Positions 17,148 to 24,272 of a stretch of 64,000 bases of DNA are shown in pieces. The notes beneath the pieces were generated by a model, which saw only the letters and a program-made list of their open reading frames with translations, ran no database searches and had not been told where the DNA came from. A program made the position numbers and the translations under genes. Location: NCBI GenBank assembly GCA_963815135.1, contig CAWFFO010000007.1:180291-244290 (forward strand). The letters are read 5' to 3'. Source of the DNA: CAIWTU01 sp963815135 (GTDB taxonomy: Bacteria; Desulfobacterota; Desulfuromonadia; Geobacterales; Geobacteraceae). Position 1 is the stretch's first letter. Every line of letters begins with the position of its first letter.

Positions 17148-18224
17148 ATGGCGCGAACAGTATTACCATTTGGCCCACAGCATCCGGTTTTGCCAGAACC
17201 ATTGCATCTGACGCTTACAGTGGATGATGAAATTGTCAAAGAGGCAATACCAAAGCTCGGCTATGTTCATAGAGGTTTGGAAAAACTCGCGGAAATAAGA
17301 GATCATACACAGATGATCCAGATAGTGGAAAGGGTCTGCGGAATCTGCAGCTTCCTTCACGCCCTCTGTTATTGTCAGGGGATCGAATCCCTGTTGAAGG
17401 TCGATGTCCCGCCCAGGGCAAAATACCTGCGGGTCGTCTGGGCGGAATTGCACAGGATCCACAGCCATCTCTTGTGGCTCGGTCTCTTTGCCGACGCCTT
17501 CGGCTTCGAGAGCCTGTTCATGCAGTTCTGGAGAATCAGGGAAAGGATTATGGATATCCAGGAGGCAACTGCCGGAAACAGGGTCATCATTTCCACCAAT
17601 GTCGTCGGTGGCGTCAAAAGGGACATGGACAAGGAAATGGAGAAATGGATCCTCGAAACAGTTGCCAAGGTTGAAAAAGAGGTCAACCAGCTGAAGACCA
17701 CAATTCTCGATGATTATACCGTAAAACAAAGAACGGTGGGGATCGGTGTAGTAACGAAAGAAAGGGCTTACGACCTCGGCGCCGCAGGTCCCACGTTGAG
17801 AGCCAGCGGTATAGCCCAGGATATGCGTCAAACGGGGTATGCCGCGTATTCGGAGCTCGATTTCACGCCTGTTGTTGAGACGGACGGCGATTGTTATGCG
17901 AGAACGGTCTGCCGTTTCAACGAAATACTGCAGGCTATCGATCTGATAAGGCAGGCATTCGCAAAAATGCCCGGTGGCGAACTTTCGGTCAAGGCGAAAG
18001 GGCTTCCTGACGGAGAAGTCATTTCCCGTGTGGAGCAGCCGCGTGGAGAAGTACTGTATTATATCAAGGGCAACGGCAAGAAATTCCTCGACAGACTGCG
18101 CATCAGGACTCCGACGTTTGCCAATATTCCGCCTCTACTTGAAATGCTGCCGGGGTGTGATCTTGCTGATGTTCCGGTCCTTATTTTGACCATCGACCCG
18201 TGCATCAGCTGCACCGAAAGATAA
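17148..18224 (+). CDS. echE: Ech hydrogenase large subunit E, NiFe catalytic subunit
   Basis: EchE holds the NiFe(CN)2CO centre and is homologous to NuoD. The four nickel cysteines are present in two motifs: 'RVCGIC' (Cys64, Cys67) and 'DPCISCTER' at the extreme C-terminus (Cys352, Cys355). The 358-aa protein ends at Arg358 of that motif, with no C-terminal extension. Extension-less large subunits are known for Ech and CooH enzymes, where no maturation endopeptidase is needed. An N-terminal 'PFGPQHPVLPEPLHL' matches the group 4 start. echF follows within 20 bp. Confidence 0.96.
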   Translation: MARTVLPFGPQHPVLPEPLHLTLTVDDEIVKEAIPKLGYVHRGLEKLAEIRDHTQMIQIVERVCGICSFLHALCYCQGIESLLKVDVPPRAKYLRVVWAELHRIHSHLLWLGLFADAFGFESLFMQFWRIRERIMDIQEATAGNRVIISTNVVGGVKRDMDKEMEKWILETVAKVEKEVNQLKTTILDDYTVKQRTVGIGVVTKERAYDLGAAGPTLRASGIAQDMRQTGYAAYSELDFTPVVETDGDCYARTVCRFNEILQAIDLIRQAFAKMPGGELSVKAKGLPDGEVISRVEQPRGEVLYYIKGNGKKFLDRLRIRTPTFANIPPLLEMLPGCDLADVPVLILTIDPCISCTER

Positions 18225-18242
18225 TTTTTGGGGGAAAATGCC

Positions 18243-18608
18243 ATGTTTATGACAAAAACCGTTCTGAAGAATCTCATGACTAAATATGCCACAAGGTTGT
18301 ATCCTTTTCAGACAAAAGAACCTTTCAAGGATACAAAGGGCGAGCTTAAAATTGAGATGGATAAATGTATTCTTTGCGGCTTGTGCAAGATGAAATGCCC
18401 TTCCCAGTGCCTCACCGTCGACAAAAACGCCAAGTCATGGGAGGTTGACCCTTTTGCCTGTGTCTATTGCGGTATCTGTGTGGAGGTCTGTCCGGTCAAG
18501 TGTTTGTACCAGGAAAAAATGTACAAAGCTCCCGTGGACAAAAAGCATATGACCTTGCATGTTCAGGAAGCAAAGCCGGAAGAGTCGCCGACTGCCGATC
18601 AGAAGTAA
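18243..18608 (+). CDS. echF: Ech hydrogenase subunit F, 2[4Fe-4S] ferredoxin-like
   Basis: EchF is the polyferredoxin subunit that takes electrons from soluble ferredoxin and hands them to EchC. The 121-aa protein has two classic cluster motifs: 'CILCGLCKMKCPSQC' and 'CVYCGICVEVCP'. Its start is the ATG at 18243, after GGGGG at eight bases; an upstream in-frame TTG lies within that ribosome site. It is equivalent to NuoI. hypA follows after 28 bp, probably in the same transcript. Confidence 0.94.
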   Translation: MFMTKTVLKNLMTKYATRLYPFQTKEPFKDTKGELKIEMDKCILCGLCKMKCPSQCLTVDKNAKSWEVDPFACVYCGICVEVCPVKCLYQEKMYKAPVDKKHMTLHVQEAKPEESPTADQK

Positions 18609-18636
18609 TAACAATTTACGTAGCAAGGTAAAATTA

Positions 18637-18990
18637 ATGCACGAATTGTCTGTAACGGAGGGCCTGCTCTCCATAGTCAATGAAGAAGCGCAAAAAAGGG
18701 AAGTTAAAAAGGTAACCGCAATAAATCTTGTTATTGGTGAGCTGGCAAGCATTATCGATGATTCCGTGCAATTTTATTTCGATATCCTGAGCAAGGGCAC
18801 CGCCTCGGAAGGGGCGGTTCTTTCTTTTCACAGGATTGCCGCCGAATATTCCTGTCTTGACTGCAAACATCTTTTCGTAAAAAAAGCGTACAGTTACAAT
18901 TGTCCCCTTTGCGGCGGCAAGTCTGTTATTGTAAATAAGGGCCAGGAGTTTTACATAGAAAGCATCGAGGTCGATACTGATGAAGATTGA
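18637..18990 (+). CDS. hypA: Hydrogenase nickel insertion protein HypA
   Basis: HypA delivers nickel to the hydrogenase large subunit together with HypB. The 117-aa protein begins 'MHELSVTEGLL'; the N-terminal Met-His-Glu binds nickel. A structural zinc site is formed by 'CLDC' (Cys73, Cys76) and 'CPLCGGK' (Cys89, Cys92). The ATG at 18637 is chosen because the nickel-binding N-terminus must be free; the open frame runs back into echF. It overlaps hypB by 11 bases. Confidence 0.95.
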   Translation: MHELSVTEGLLSIVNEEAQKREVKKVTAINLVIGELASIIDDSVQFYFDILSKGTASEGAVLSFHRIAAEYSCLDCKHLFVKKAYSYNCPLCGGKSVIVNKGQEFYIESIEVDTDED

Positions 18991-19648
18991 TGTCAGAAGA
19001 AACATTCTGGAGGCGAATGAGGAACTGTCACGCAAAAACAGCGAGTTTTTCAGGAATAACAGGGTCCTTGTGGTAAATATCATGGCGGCGCCGGGTGCCG
19101 GTAAAACGAGCACAATTCTGAAGACCATCGATTCTCTTCGCGAGGAAATGAACTTCATGGTCGTGGAAGGTGATATTGCCTCCAGTATTGACACCGAGAA
19201 AATCGAAAAACGGGGGATTCCTGCAGTTCAGATAAACACCGGACACATGTGTCATCTCGATGCGAACATGCTCAAGGGGGTTCTCGACAAATTCGAATAT
19301 ACTCAAAACAATATTCTCTTTATAGAAAATGTGGGAAATCTGGTGTGTCCAGCCGAATTTTCCCTGGGTGAAGATATTAATATAGTTATAGCAAGTGTTC
19401 CCGAAGGTGATGACAAACCATACAAGTACCCGTCCATTTTTCTCAAAGCAGACGCCGTCATCCTGAATAAAATGGATACACTCGGATCAATCGATTTTGA
19501 CACGGATTTTTTTTACAAGGGATTGTCTGCGCTGAACAATTCTCTGCCTGTTTTTGAAGTTTCGTGCAAAACCGGTGAGGGGTTTGAAAAGTGGGCAAAA
19601 TGGCTTATCGATAATTTTGCGAAAAAATTTCCTTTGAGCGGTCAGTGA
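18980..19648 (+). CDS. hypB: Hydrogenase nickel incorporation GTPase HypB
   Basis: HypB is a SIMIBI-class GTPase that powers nickel insertion. The 222-aa product has the P-loop 'AAPGAGKTS', the metal/GTP switch 'GHMCHLDA', 'ENVGNLVCPAEF' with the conserved Cys, and the guanine motif 'NKMD'. No N-terminal His-rich nickel-storage stretch or CCGC motif is present, so it is the short form. It is the last gene of the hydrogenase operon; hypC, D, E and F are not in the window and must be encoded elsewhere. Confidence 0.95.
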   Translation: MKIDVRRNILEANEELSRKNSEFFRNNRVLVVNIMAAPGAGKTSTILKTIDSLREEMNFMVVEGDIASSIDTEKIEKRGIPAVQINTGHMCHLDANMLKGVLDKFEYTQNNILFIENVGNLVCPAEFSLGEDINIVIASVPEGDDKPYKYPSIFLKADAVILNKMDTLGSIDFDTDFFYKGLSALNNSLPVFEVSCKTGEGFEKWAKWLIDNFAKKFPLSGQ

Positions 19649-19683
19649 GTAAATAATGCTGTTTCCGGATTGTTAATTTTCCC

Positions 19684-19712
19684 TTGACACCCCAGAAATG
19701 CTGTCATAATAT
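19684..19712 (+). promoter_or_regulatory. Promoter upstream of the tRNA gene
   Basis: TTGACA at 19684-19689 is followed by CATAAT (19705-19710, 15-bp spacer) or TAATAT (19707-19712, 17-bp spacer). The tRNA begins 15-18 bp further on, a normal spacing for a tRNA promoter. Confidence 0.6.
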
Positions 19713-19727
19713 GTTTATTCACTTTGC

Positions 19728-19804
19728 GGGCCTATAGCTCAGTTGGCTAGAGCTACCGGCTCATAACCGGTAGGTCCCAGGTTCGAGTCCTGGTGGGCCC
19801 ACCA
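19728..19804 (+). tRNA. tRNA with CAT anticodon (elongator Met or lysidine-modified Ile2)
   Basis: The 77-nt gene folds as a full cloverleaf: acceptor GGGCCTA/TGGGCCC, D arm GCTC/GAGC, anticodon stem ACCGG/CCGGT around CTCATAA, T arm CCAGG/CCTGG with TTCGAGT, and an encoded CCA. The anticodon is CAT. The lack of an initiator-type C1-A72 mismatch rules against tRNA-fMet. C4-G69 and C5-G68 pairs are present, which are features used by TilS to recognise Ile2 tRNA in E. coli, so Met and Ile2 remain open. Confidence 0.93.
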
Positions 19805-19876
19805 TATACGTAACAGGAAGTTGAGAGGATGCGACTAAAGCGTCTGATCGTATTGATGAATACCCATAAAGTGGAG

Positions 19877-19915
19877 AAAAGAGTGCAATCCGAAGTGGTT
19901 GCACTCTTTTCTTTT
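19877..19915 (+). terminator. Terminator after the tRNA gene
   Basis: Arms AAAAGAGTGCAA (19877-19888) and TTGCACTCTTTT (19899-19910) form a perfect 12-bp stem with a 10-nt loop, followed by further T residues. It ends about 10 bp before the NIF3-like start. Confidence 0.85.
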
Positions 19916-19925
19916 GGCCTTTAAT

Positions 19926-21041
19926 ATGAAACCCAAAGTAATTGATGTTCTTGAAATTATTGATAAAATAGCTCCTTTTGCGTTCGCCGAGGACTGGGAT
20001 AATTCCGGTTTGCAGGTCGGTGACCCTGGCCTGCCGGTTTCAAGGATCATGATTTCTCTAGATCCGGGACGTGAAGCGATTGAATCGGCAATAGAGAAAA
20101 ATTGCCAACTGCTGCTGACTCACCACCCGCTTCTTTTTCATCCTTCCAAAATGATTGATACTTCACTCCCGGATGGCTCACTGCTCAAACTTGCAATAAA
20201 AAACGACATTTCAATAATATCCCTTCACACCAATTACGACATAGCCGAAGCCGGCTTGAATGACATTCTTGCAGCACAAATCGGCATTAAATCCTGCTCG
20301 CCCCTCAAAATTACGGGTTGGGAAGAACTCGTCAAGCTGACTGTCTTTGTTCCGCTGGATCATGAAAAAAAGGTGCTTGAAGCTCTTTTCCGATTCAGCG
20401 GATTTATCGGAAATTATAGTGATTGTTCGTTTCAATCTCGCGGGATTGGATCTTTCAAGCCCCTTGATGGTGCCACACCTTTTATCGGTAAAGTCAATGA
20501 ACGAGAATTTACTGATGAAACACGGATCGAGGTCCTGGTGCGCAAAGAGGATATGGAGGAGGCACTGGCCGCCATGTTGAAGGTCCATCCGTATGAAGAA
20601 CCGGCTTATGATCTTTTCCCGCTTGTAAACAAGGGCAGATGTAGAGGACTGGGGAGAATCGGCGAGCTGGATGGAAGTGTTTCCCTCGGGCAATTCGCAG
20701 AACAGATAAAAAAGAGCTTTTCACTTGGCGGACTCAGAATTACAGGTGACATGGAGCATAGGGTGAAAAAAGTGGCGGTTTGCGGAGGCAGCGGCGCATC
20801 CCTGATTTCAGATGCAGCCGCTCTCGGCGCAGATCTGTTGGTTACAGGAGATATCAAATATCACGATGCAAAAGACGCCCAGGCGCTCGAACTTGCGCTT
20901 GTGGATATCGGGCATTTTTCTTCCGAGGCATTGATGGTCAAAGGTGTTGCCGCGTCGCTTCGTAAGGAATTGGATTTAAAAGGATTTGAAGTGGATGTTT
21001 TATCGTGCGAAACTGAAAGAGACCCATTCGTGTTTCTTTAA
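19926..21041 (+). CDS. NIF3-like dinuclear metal centre protein (YbgI/YqfO family)
   Basis: The 371-aa protein has the N-terminal NIF3 metal site 'AEDWDNSGLQVGD' and 'LLTHHPLLFHP', and C-terminal partners 'GGSGASLISDAAALGADLLVTGDIKYHDAKDA' and 'DIGHFSSEALMVKG'. A central PII-like insert of about 100 residues ('LVKLTVFVPLDHEKKVLEALF' to 'HPYEEPAYDLFPL') is typical of the longer YqfO form. The family is sometimes annotated as GTP cyclohydrolase I type 2, but its physiological role is unsettled. The ATG at 19926 is preferred to an upstream TTG lying within the terminator. Confidence 0.92.
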   Translation: MKPKVIDVLEIIDKIAPFAFAEDWDNSGLQVGDPGLPVSRIMISLDPGREAIESAIEKNCQLLLTHHPLLFHPSKMIDTSLPDGSLLKLAIKNDISIISLHTNYDIAEAGLNDILAAQIGIKSCSPLKITGWEELVKLTVFVPLDHEKKVLEALFRFSGFIGNYSDCSFQSRGIGSFKPLDGATPFIGKVNEREFTDETRIEVLVRKEDMEEALAAMLKVHPYEEPAYDLFPLVNKGRCRGLGRIGELDGSVSLGQFAEQIKKSFSLGGLRITGDMEHRVKKVAVCGGSGASLISDAAALGADLLVTGDIKYHDAKDAQALELALVDIGHFSSEALMVKGVAASLRKELDLKGFEVDVLSCETERDPFVFL

Positions 21042-21086
21042 AATTTTTTTTTTAGTATTAATTCCCGTGAAGAAAGGAGTCAGGTT

Positions 21087-21806
21087 TTGGGTAAAAATTT
21101 GAAGTTGCTTGCGGAATTGCAGATAATTGATTTGAAACTGGACAACCGGAATAGTGAAAAAGAGAAATTGCTGAAGGAAATTTCCGGACTCGATGAGAAA
21201 CTGGAAGCCGCGAGGGCAGATATAACTGTAAAAAGAGCTGAAATGGATGAAATTGAATTGGGCAAAAAAGAGCTGGAAGAAAATCTTGAATCGGAAACCG
21301 ACAATATCGCCAGATCAGAAGTCCGTCTGAAGGAAATAAAAACCCAGAAGGAATACCAGGCGGTATCCAAGGAGGTTTCGGCCGCCAAAAAAGTAAAGGC
21401 TGAGCTGGAAGAACAAATTCTGCAGAAGATCACCAGAGTCGATGAACTCAATGCGGAAATCACCACAATGGATGAAGCTCTGAAGTCCCTTGAAGAGAAT
21501 ATAGATAGCCGCAAGGCGGAAACACAGCAGAAAATCGACGAGATCGAATCCGGCATAAGTGCAGACATTGCAGGCCGGGAATCTATGGTGGACGATATCC
21601 AGCCGTCTCTTATGAAACGCTATGCAATGCTCCGGGAAAAACGGCAGGGTTTGGCCGTTGTGGAAGCCAGAAACGGATCTTGTCTCGGGTGCAACATGAA
21701 TCTGCCTCCACAGATTTATAACAATCTTTACAAAACTGAAAATATCGTAACCTGCCCGCATTGCCAAAGGTTGTTATTTTTGCGACAGGATGATGGTTTG
21801 CAATAA
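21087..21806 (+). CDS. Coiled-coil protein with C-terminal C4-type zinc ribbon
   Basis: The 239-aa product is a long coiled coil (about residues 1-175, rich in E, K and L heptads) followed by a zinc ribbon with 'GSCLGCNMNLPPQIYNNLYKTENIVTCPHCQRLLFL' (two CxxC pairs). This architecture matches the CT398/HP0958-like family, some members of which act as chaperones or RNA/flagellar factors; the role here is unknown. It starts with TTG at 21087, set by the AGGAG seven bases upstream. It sits between the NIF3-like gene and rnpB. Confidence 0.85.
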   Translation: MGKNLKLLAELQIIDLKLDNRNSEKEKLLKEISGLDEKLEAARADITVKRAEMDEIELGKKELEENLESETDNIARSEVRLKEIKTQKEYQAVSKEVSAAKKVKAELEEQILQKITRVDELNAEITTMDEALKSLEENIDSRKAETQQKIDEIESGISADIAGRESMVDDIQPSLMKRYAMLREKRQGLAVVEARNGSCLGCNMNLPPQIYNNLYKTENIVTCPHCQRLLFLRQDDGLQ

Positions 21807-21813
21807 CAAGAGT

Positions 21814-22216
21814 TTGGCCGAAGTAGACAAGATGATCGCCGCCCGCCTTTGCGAAAGCATCTGCGGGGGGAGGAAAGTCCGGGCTCCACAGGGCGTGGTG
21901 CTGGATAACGTCCAGCGGGGGTGACTCCAGGGATAGTGCCACAGAGAGAAGTCCGCCCGCCGAAGCCTCGGCAAAGGCGGGTAAGGGTGAAAGGGTGAGG
22001 TAAGAGCTCACCAGGTCCGGCGGTGACGCCGGATGCTAGGTAAACCCCACCAGGAGCAAGGCCTAATAGGGAGGCGTACAAGGACTGCCCGTCCGCGCTT
22101 CCGGGTTGGCTGCTTGAGGCCGTCGGTAACGGCGGCCCTAGAGGAATGGTCATCGCCCGTTCAGCCGGGTAACCGGCAGCGGGAACAGAACCCGGCTTAT
22201 GGTCTTCTTCGGCCAA
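21814..22216 (+). ncRNA. rnpB: RNase P RNA (class A)
   Basis: This is the catalytic RNA of RNase P, which matures the 5' ends of tRNAs. Universally conserved blocks are present: GAGGAAAGTCCGGGCTCC near 21870, ACAGAGAG (21951 area), AAGGGTGAAAGGGTG, and the 3' block GAACCCGGCTTAT. P1 pairs 21814-21823 (TTGGCCGAAG) with 22207-22216 (CTTCGGCCAA). It begins within ten bases of the zinc-ribbon gene stop. The P12 and P3 hairpins contain palindromic sequence that looks inserted (see findings). End positions are set from the P1 helix and may be off by a few bases. Confidence 0.95.
21955..21982 (+). repeat. Palindromic insert-like hairpin within rnpB P12
   Basis: CCCGCC (21956-21961) pairs with GGCGGG (21976-21981), with an inner GCCGA/TCGGC pairing. 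The reverse complement shares CCCGCCTTTGC with the P3 region at 21842-21852. On the minus strand it reads as a peptide like PAFAEASAGG, which I have met in many unrelated environmental genomes as a sign of a mobile palindrome. Confidence 0.45.
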
Positions 22217-22260
22217 TATAATTTCAACTGTGATTGACCATAACGCACCGGGATCTTTGA

Positions 22261-22836
22261 GTGTTGCTTACCTGTAGTCATATAAATGTGCAAGTTGCTG
22301 ATTTTGAGCTTTGGAGAAGGGCAACGGATGCAGTTGAAAGCGAATTTGCCGTCCTCCCCGGAGATTTTCTGGATAAAATCGCAATCCTCGTTGCAGAGAT
22401 GAAATCTCTGAAAAGGTCTCTCTTTAAATTGACGATGATCCTCGATGGGGAATCGATCTGCAAAGCCTGTAACGGAGGGTGCTGCGACAGCGGAAAATAC
22501 CACTTTACAGTAACTGATCTTCTTTCCTATCTTTCAGATGGGAAAAGGTTGTTCTTGCCTGACTTCTCCAATGGTCGCTGCCCCTATCTGGGTCGGGCCG
22601 GCTGTATGATGGAACCGGAATATCGTCCCTTCAACTGCATCACATTTAATTGCGAACGCCTGGAGACGCTTCTCCCGCTGTTGGAAGTCAGTAAATTCTA
22701 TGGAATGGAAAGAGAACTACATACCCGATACTCTGCCATGGAGAAGCTGTTCGACAACATATTTGCTTACGGCCTGATTTCCAACTATGAAAGGAATTCT
22801 TCGAAGAAGGGCGGAATTCTTTTTAGCCAAGAATAA
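22261..22836 (+). CDS. Cysteine-rich YkgJ-like metal-binding protein
   Basis: The 191-aa product carries a Cys-rich core 'CKACNGGCCDSGKYHFT' followed by 'CPYLGRAGCMMEPEYRPFNCITFNC'. This is the spacing of the YkgJ-type zinc/iron-chelating domain (CxxC...CC...CP-L...C...RP-C). The N-terminal 80 residues are helical and unassigned. The GTG at 22261 is the first possible start; a later one cannot be excluded. The substrate or partner is unknown. It is followed by a small gene 25 bp downstream and probably shares its transcript. Confidence 0.65.
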   Translation: MLLTCSHINVQVADFELWRRATDAVESEFAVLPGDFLDKIAILVAEMKSLKRSLFKLTMILDGESICKACNGGCCDSGKYHFTVTDLLSYLSDGKRLFLPDFSNGRCPYLGRAGCMMEPEYRPFNCITFNCERLETLLPLLEVSKFYGMERELHTRYSAMEKLFDNIFAYGLISNYERNSSKKGGILFSQE

Positions 22837-22861
22837 AATACGAAATTTACCGGAGGTTCGA

Positions 22862-23206
22862 ATGGCAACCGCATGCAATGATCTGGTCCTTGTCAATATT
22901 GACAATAAGCCTGCTTTCTATGCGAGGATCGAGGACATTTCCCCTGATGTGAAACCTGGCTGGTGGCAGGTAAAGCTGCTGGTGTTGACTCATCCCTGTC
23001 AGATATATACCTGGATACTTGAAGAAAGCCAGATTAACGGAGCACAATTTACCATGGGCGGGACCCCGGTTAAGCTTGATAAAGTCATTTCTCCGCTCGC
23101 CGGTGAAGAGAATATCCCTGAGACCGGGCCTGCAAAGAAAACAGAGCAGAAAACAAAGGGAAGCGGCAAGGTAGTTGCGTTTCCTGATAGAAGAAAGGGA
23201 GACTGA
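22862..23206 (+). CDS. Uncharacterised 114-aa protein
   Basis: I do not recognise a family. The first 80 residues look like a small beta-rich domain ('NDLVLVNIDNKPAFYARIEDISPDVKPGWWQVKLLVLTHP'), and the last 35 are a charged, low-complexity lysine tail ending 'VVAFPDRRKGD'. There is no signal peptide or membrane segment. The ATG at 22862 follows GGAGG at five bases; the frame extends upstream into the previous gene. It is co-directional with the YkgJ-like gene and precedes the mraZ promoter. Confidence 0.65.
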   Translation: MATACNDLVLVNIDNKPAFYARIEDISPDVKPGWWQVKLLVLTHPCQIYTWILEESQINGAQFTMGGTPVKLDKVISPLAGEENIPETGPAKKTEQKTKGSGKVVAFPDRRKGD

Positions 23207-23711
23207 CTACGTTTTCTTATCCAGATTGTGGACCATGCTTGTTATCTGTTTTTCGATGCAGCACCGTTTTTTTGAATCCTCTCCGTCATGTTAGCCAGAT
23301 AATGCGCTCTGCAGTAATTCTTCCGGCAATGAACTATCCCATCCTCCTCTACCGGTATCAGTAAGCGGAACTCTGAAGACTTTAGAAATCTTTTTGTTGG
23401 CATTTATCCAACAAATTCATACCCTCATTTCCCGATTCTAACAGGCAGACCACAGGGTATTAAATCGGAAATTTGCCACATCTGTGAAAGATTGCCACAT
23501 AGTTCATATTCGAGGAATCCAGTCAGTTTATTTGAGTGCAAATTATTTTTATGATGGTTATTTCTTTCCGCCGAAAGGATTTTGTGACAAAACTTCCTGT
23601 AATGATTGTGCAAATATCCGAATTCTTAGCATGTTGTTTTCTCCCTCCCGGAGTGGCGCTTAACTCCCTAAAAAAGCGTCGAAAAATTATTTATTTTCGC
23701 TGGAATTTGCC
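23207..23711. other. Gene-free region upstream of the dcw promoter
   Basis: These 505 bp hold no supported gene. A perfect 8-bp hairpin (TTTGTTGG at 23393-23400 with CCAACAAA at 23408-23415, loop 7) has no following T run on either strand, so it is not an obvious terminator. Otherwise I see nothing specific. Confidence 0.5.
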
Positions 23712-23740
23712 TTGACAACCCAATTGTCGCCTTGTATAGT
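23712..23740 (+). promoter_or_regulatory. Promoter of the division/cell-wall (mra) operon
   Basis: TTGACA (23712-23717), an exact 17-bp spacer and TATAGT (23735-23740) form a near-consensus sigma-70 promoter. Transcription would start about 50 bp before mraZ, so that the MraZ boxes lie in the early transcribed region. Confidence 0.8.
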
Positions 23741-23748
23741 TTCACCAC

Positions 23749-23785
23749 AAAGTGGTATAAAGTGGTAAAGTGTGGCAAAAAGTGT
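23749..23785 (+). promoter_or_regulatory. MraZ-box operator repeats
   Basis: Four AAAGTG units begin at 23749, 23759, 23767 and 23779, about 10 bp apart, between the promoter and mraZ. They match the AAAGTGK-N3 repeats known as binding sites of MraZ in front of mraZ operons, so the operon is probably autoregulated. Confidence 0.75.
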
Positions 23786-23795
23786 CAGGGTGGCC

Positions 23796-24272
23796 ATGTT
23801 CAGAGGAATTTTCCAGAATACAATTGATAACAAGGGACGGACAAGTATGCCGGCCAGGTTCCGGGATGTTTTTTCGGAAAGCTTTGGTGATGATAAGTTT
23901 ATAATCACTAATTCCATACCTGTTGGCGTGGAGGGCAATATTGTCTGCCGGGGGTTGACCGTTTATCCTTTGAATGAATGGCTGTCGATTGAGGAAAGAA
24001 TAGATAATGGCACGGGGATGACCCCGACCGAGCTTAACAGCATCAAGCGGTTGATTGTCGCGCCTGCAACTGAATGCTCAGCGGACAAGCAGGGCAGGGT
24101 TTTGCTTCCGCCGCACCTTAGAACCTATGCAACACTCGATCGAGATATCGTATTCGTGGGAATGCGGAAAAAAATCGAGATTTGGGGGTTGGAGGAGTGG
24201 AACAAGGTGTTTGACCAGGCTGAGAAAGATATTCCAAGCGGCACCCTGGCTTCGGCGCAACTGGGTCTTTGA
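23796..24272 (+). CDS. mraZ: Transcriptional regulator MraZ
   Basis: MraZ is a DNA-binding protein with two SpoVT/AbrB-like halves that regulates the dcw cluster. The 158-aa product shows both DNA-binding loops: 'NTIDNKGRTSMPARFRDVF' and 'ECSADKQGRVLLPPHLRTYA'. The frame runs back to 23772, but the ATG at 23796 begins the conserved 'MFRGIFQNTIDNKGR'. It is the first gene of the operon and is followed by rsmH with a TTGA overlap. Confidence 0.96.
   Translation: MFRGIFQNTIDNKGRTSMPARFRDVFSESFGDDKFIITNSIPVGVEGNIVCRGLTVYPLNEWLSIEERIDNGTGMTPTELNSIKRLIVAPATECSADKQGRVLLPPHLRTYATLDRDIVFVGMRKKIEIWGLEEWNKVFDQAEKDIPSGTLASAQLGL

Noticed and set aside
23391..23415. Hairpin TTTGTTGG/CCAACAAA as a terminator
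   Set aside because: No T run follows on either strand, and it is about 190 bp from the nearest stop codon.
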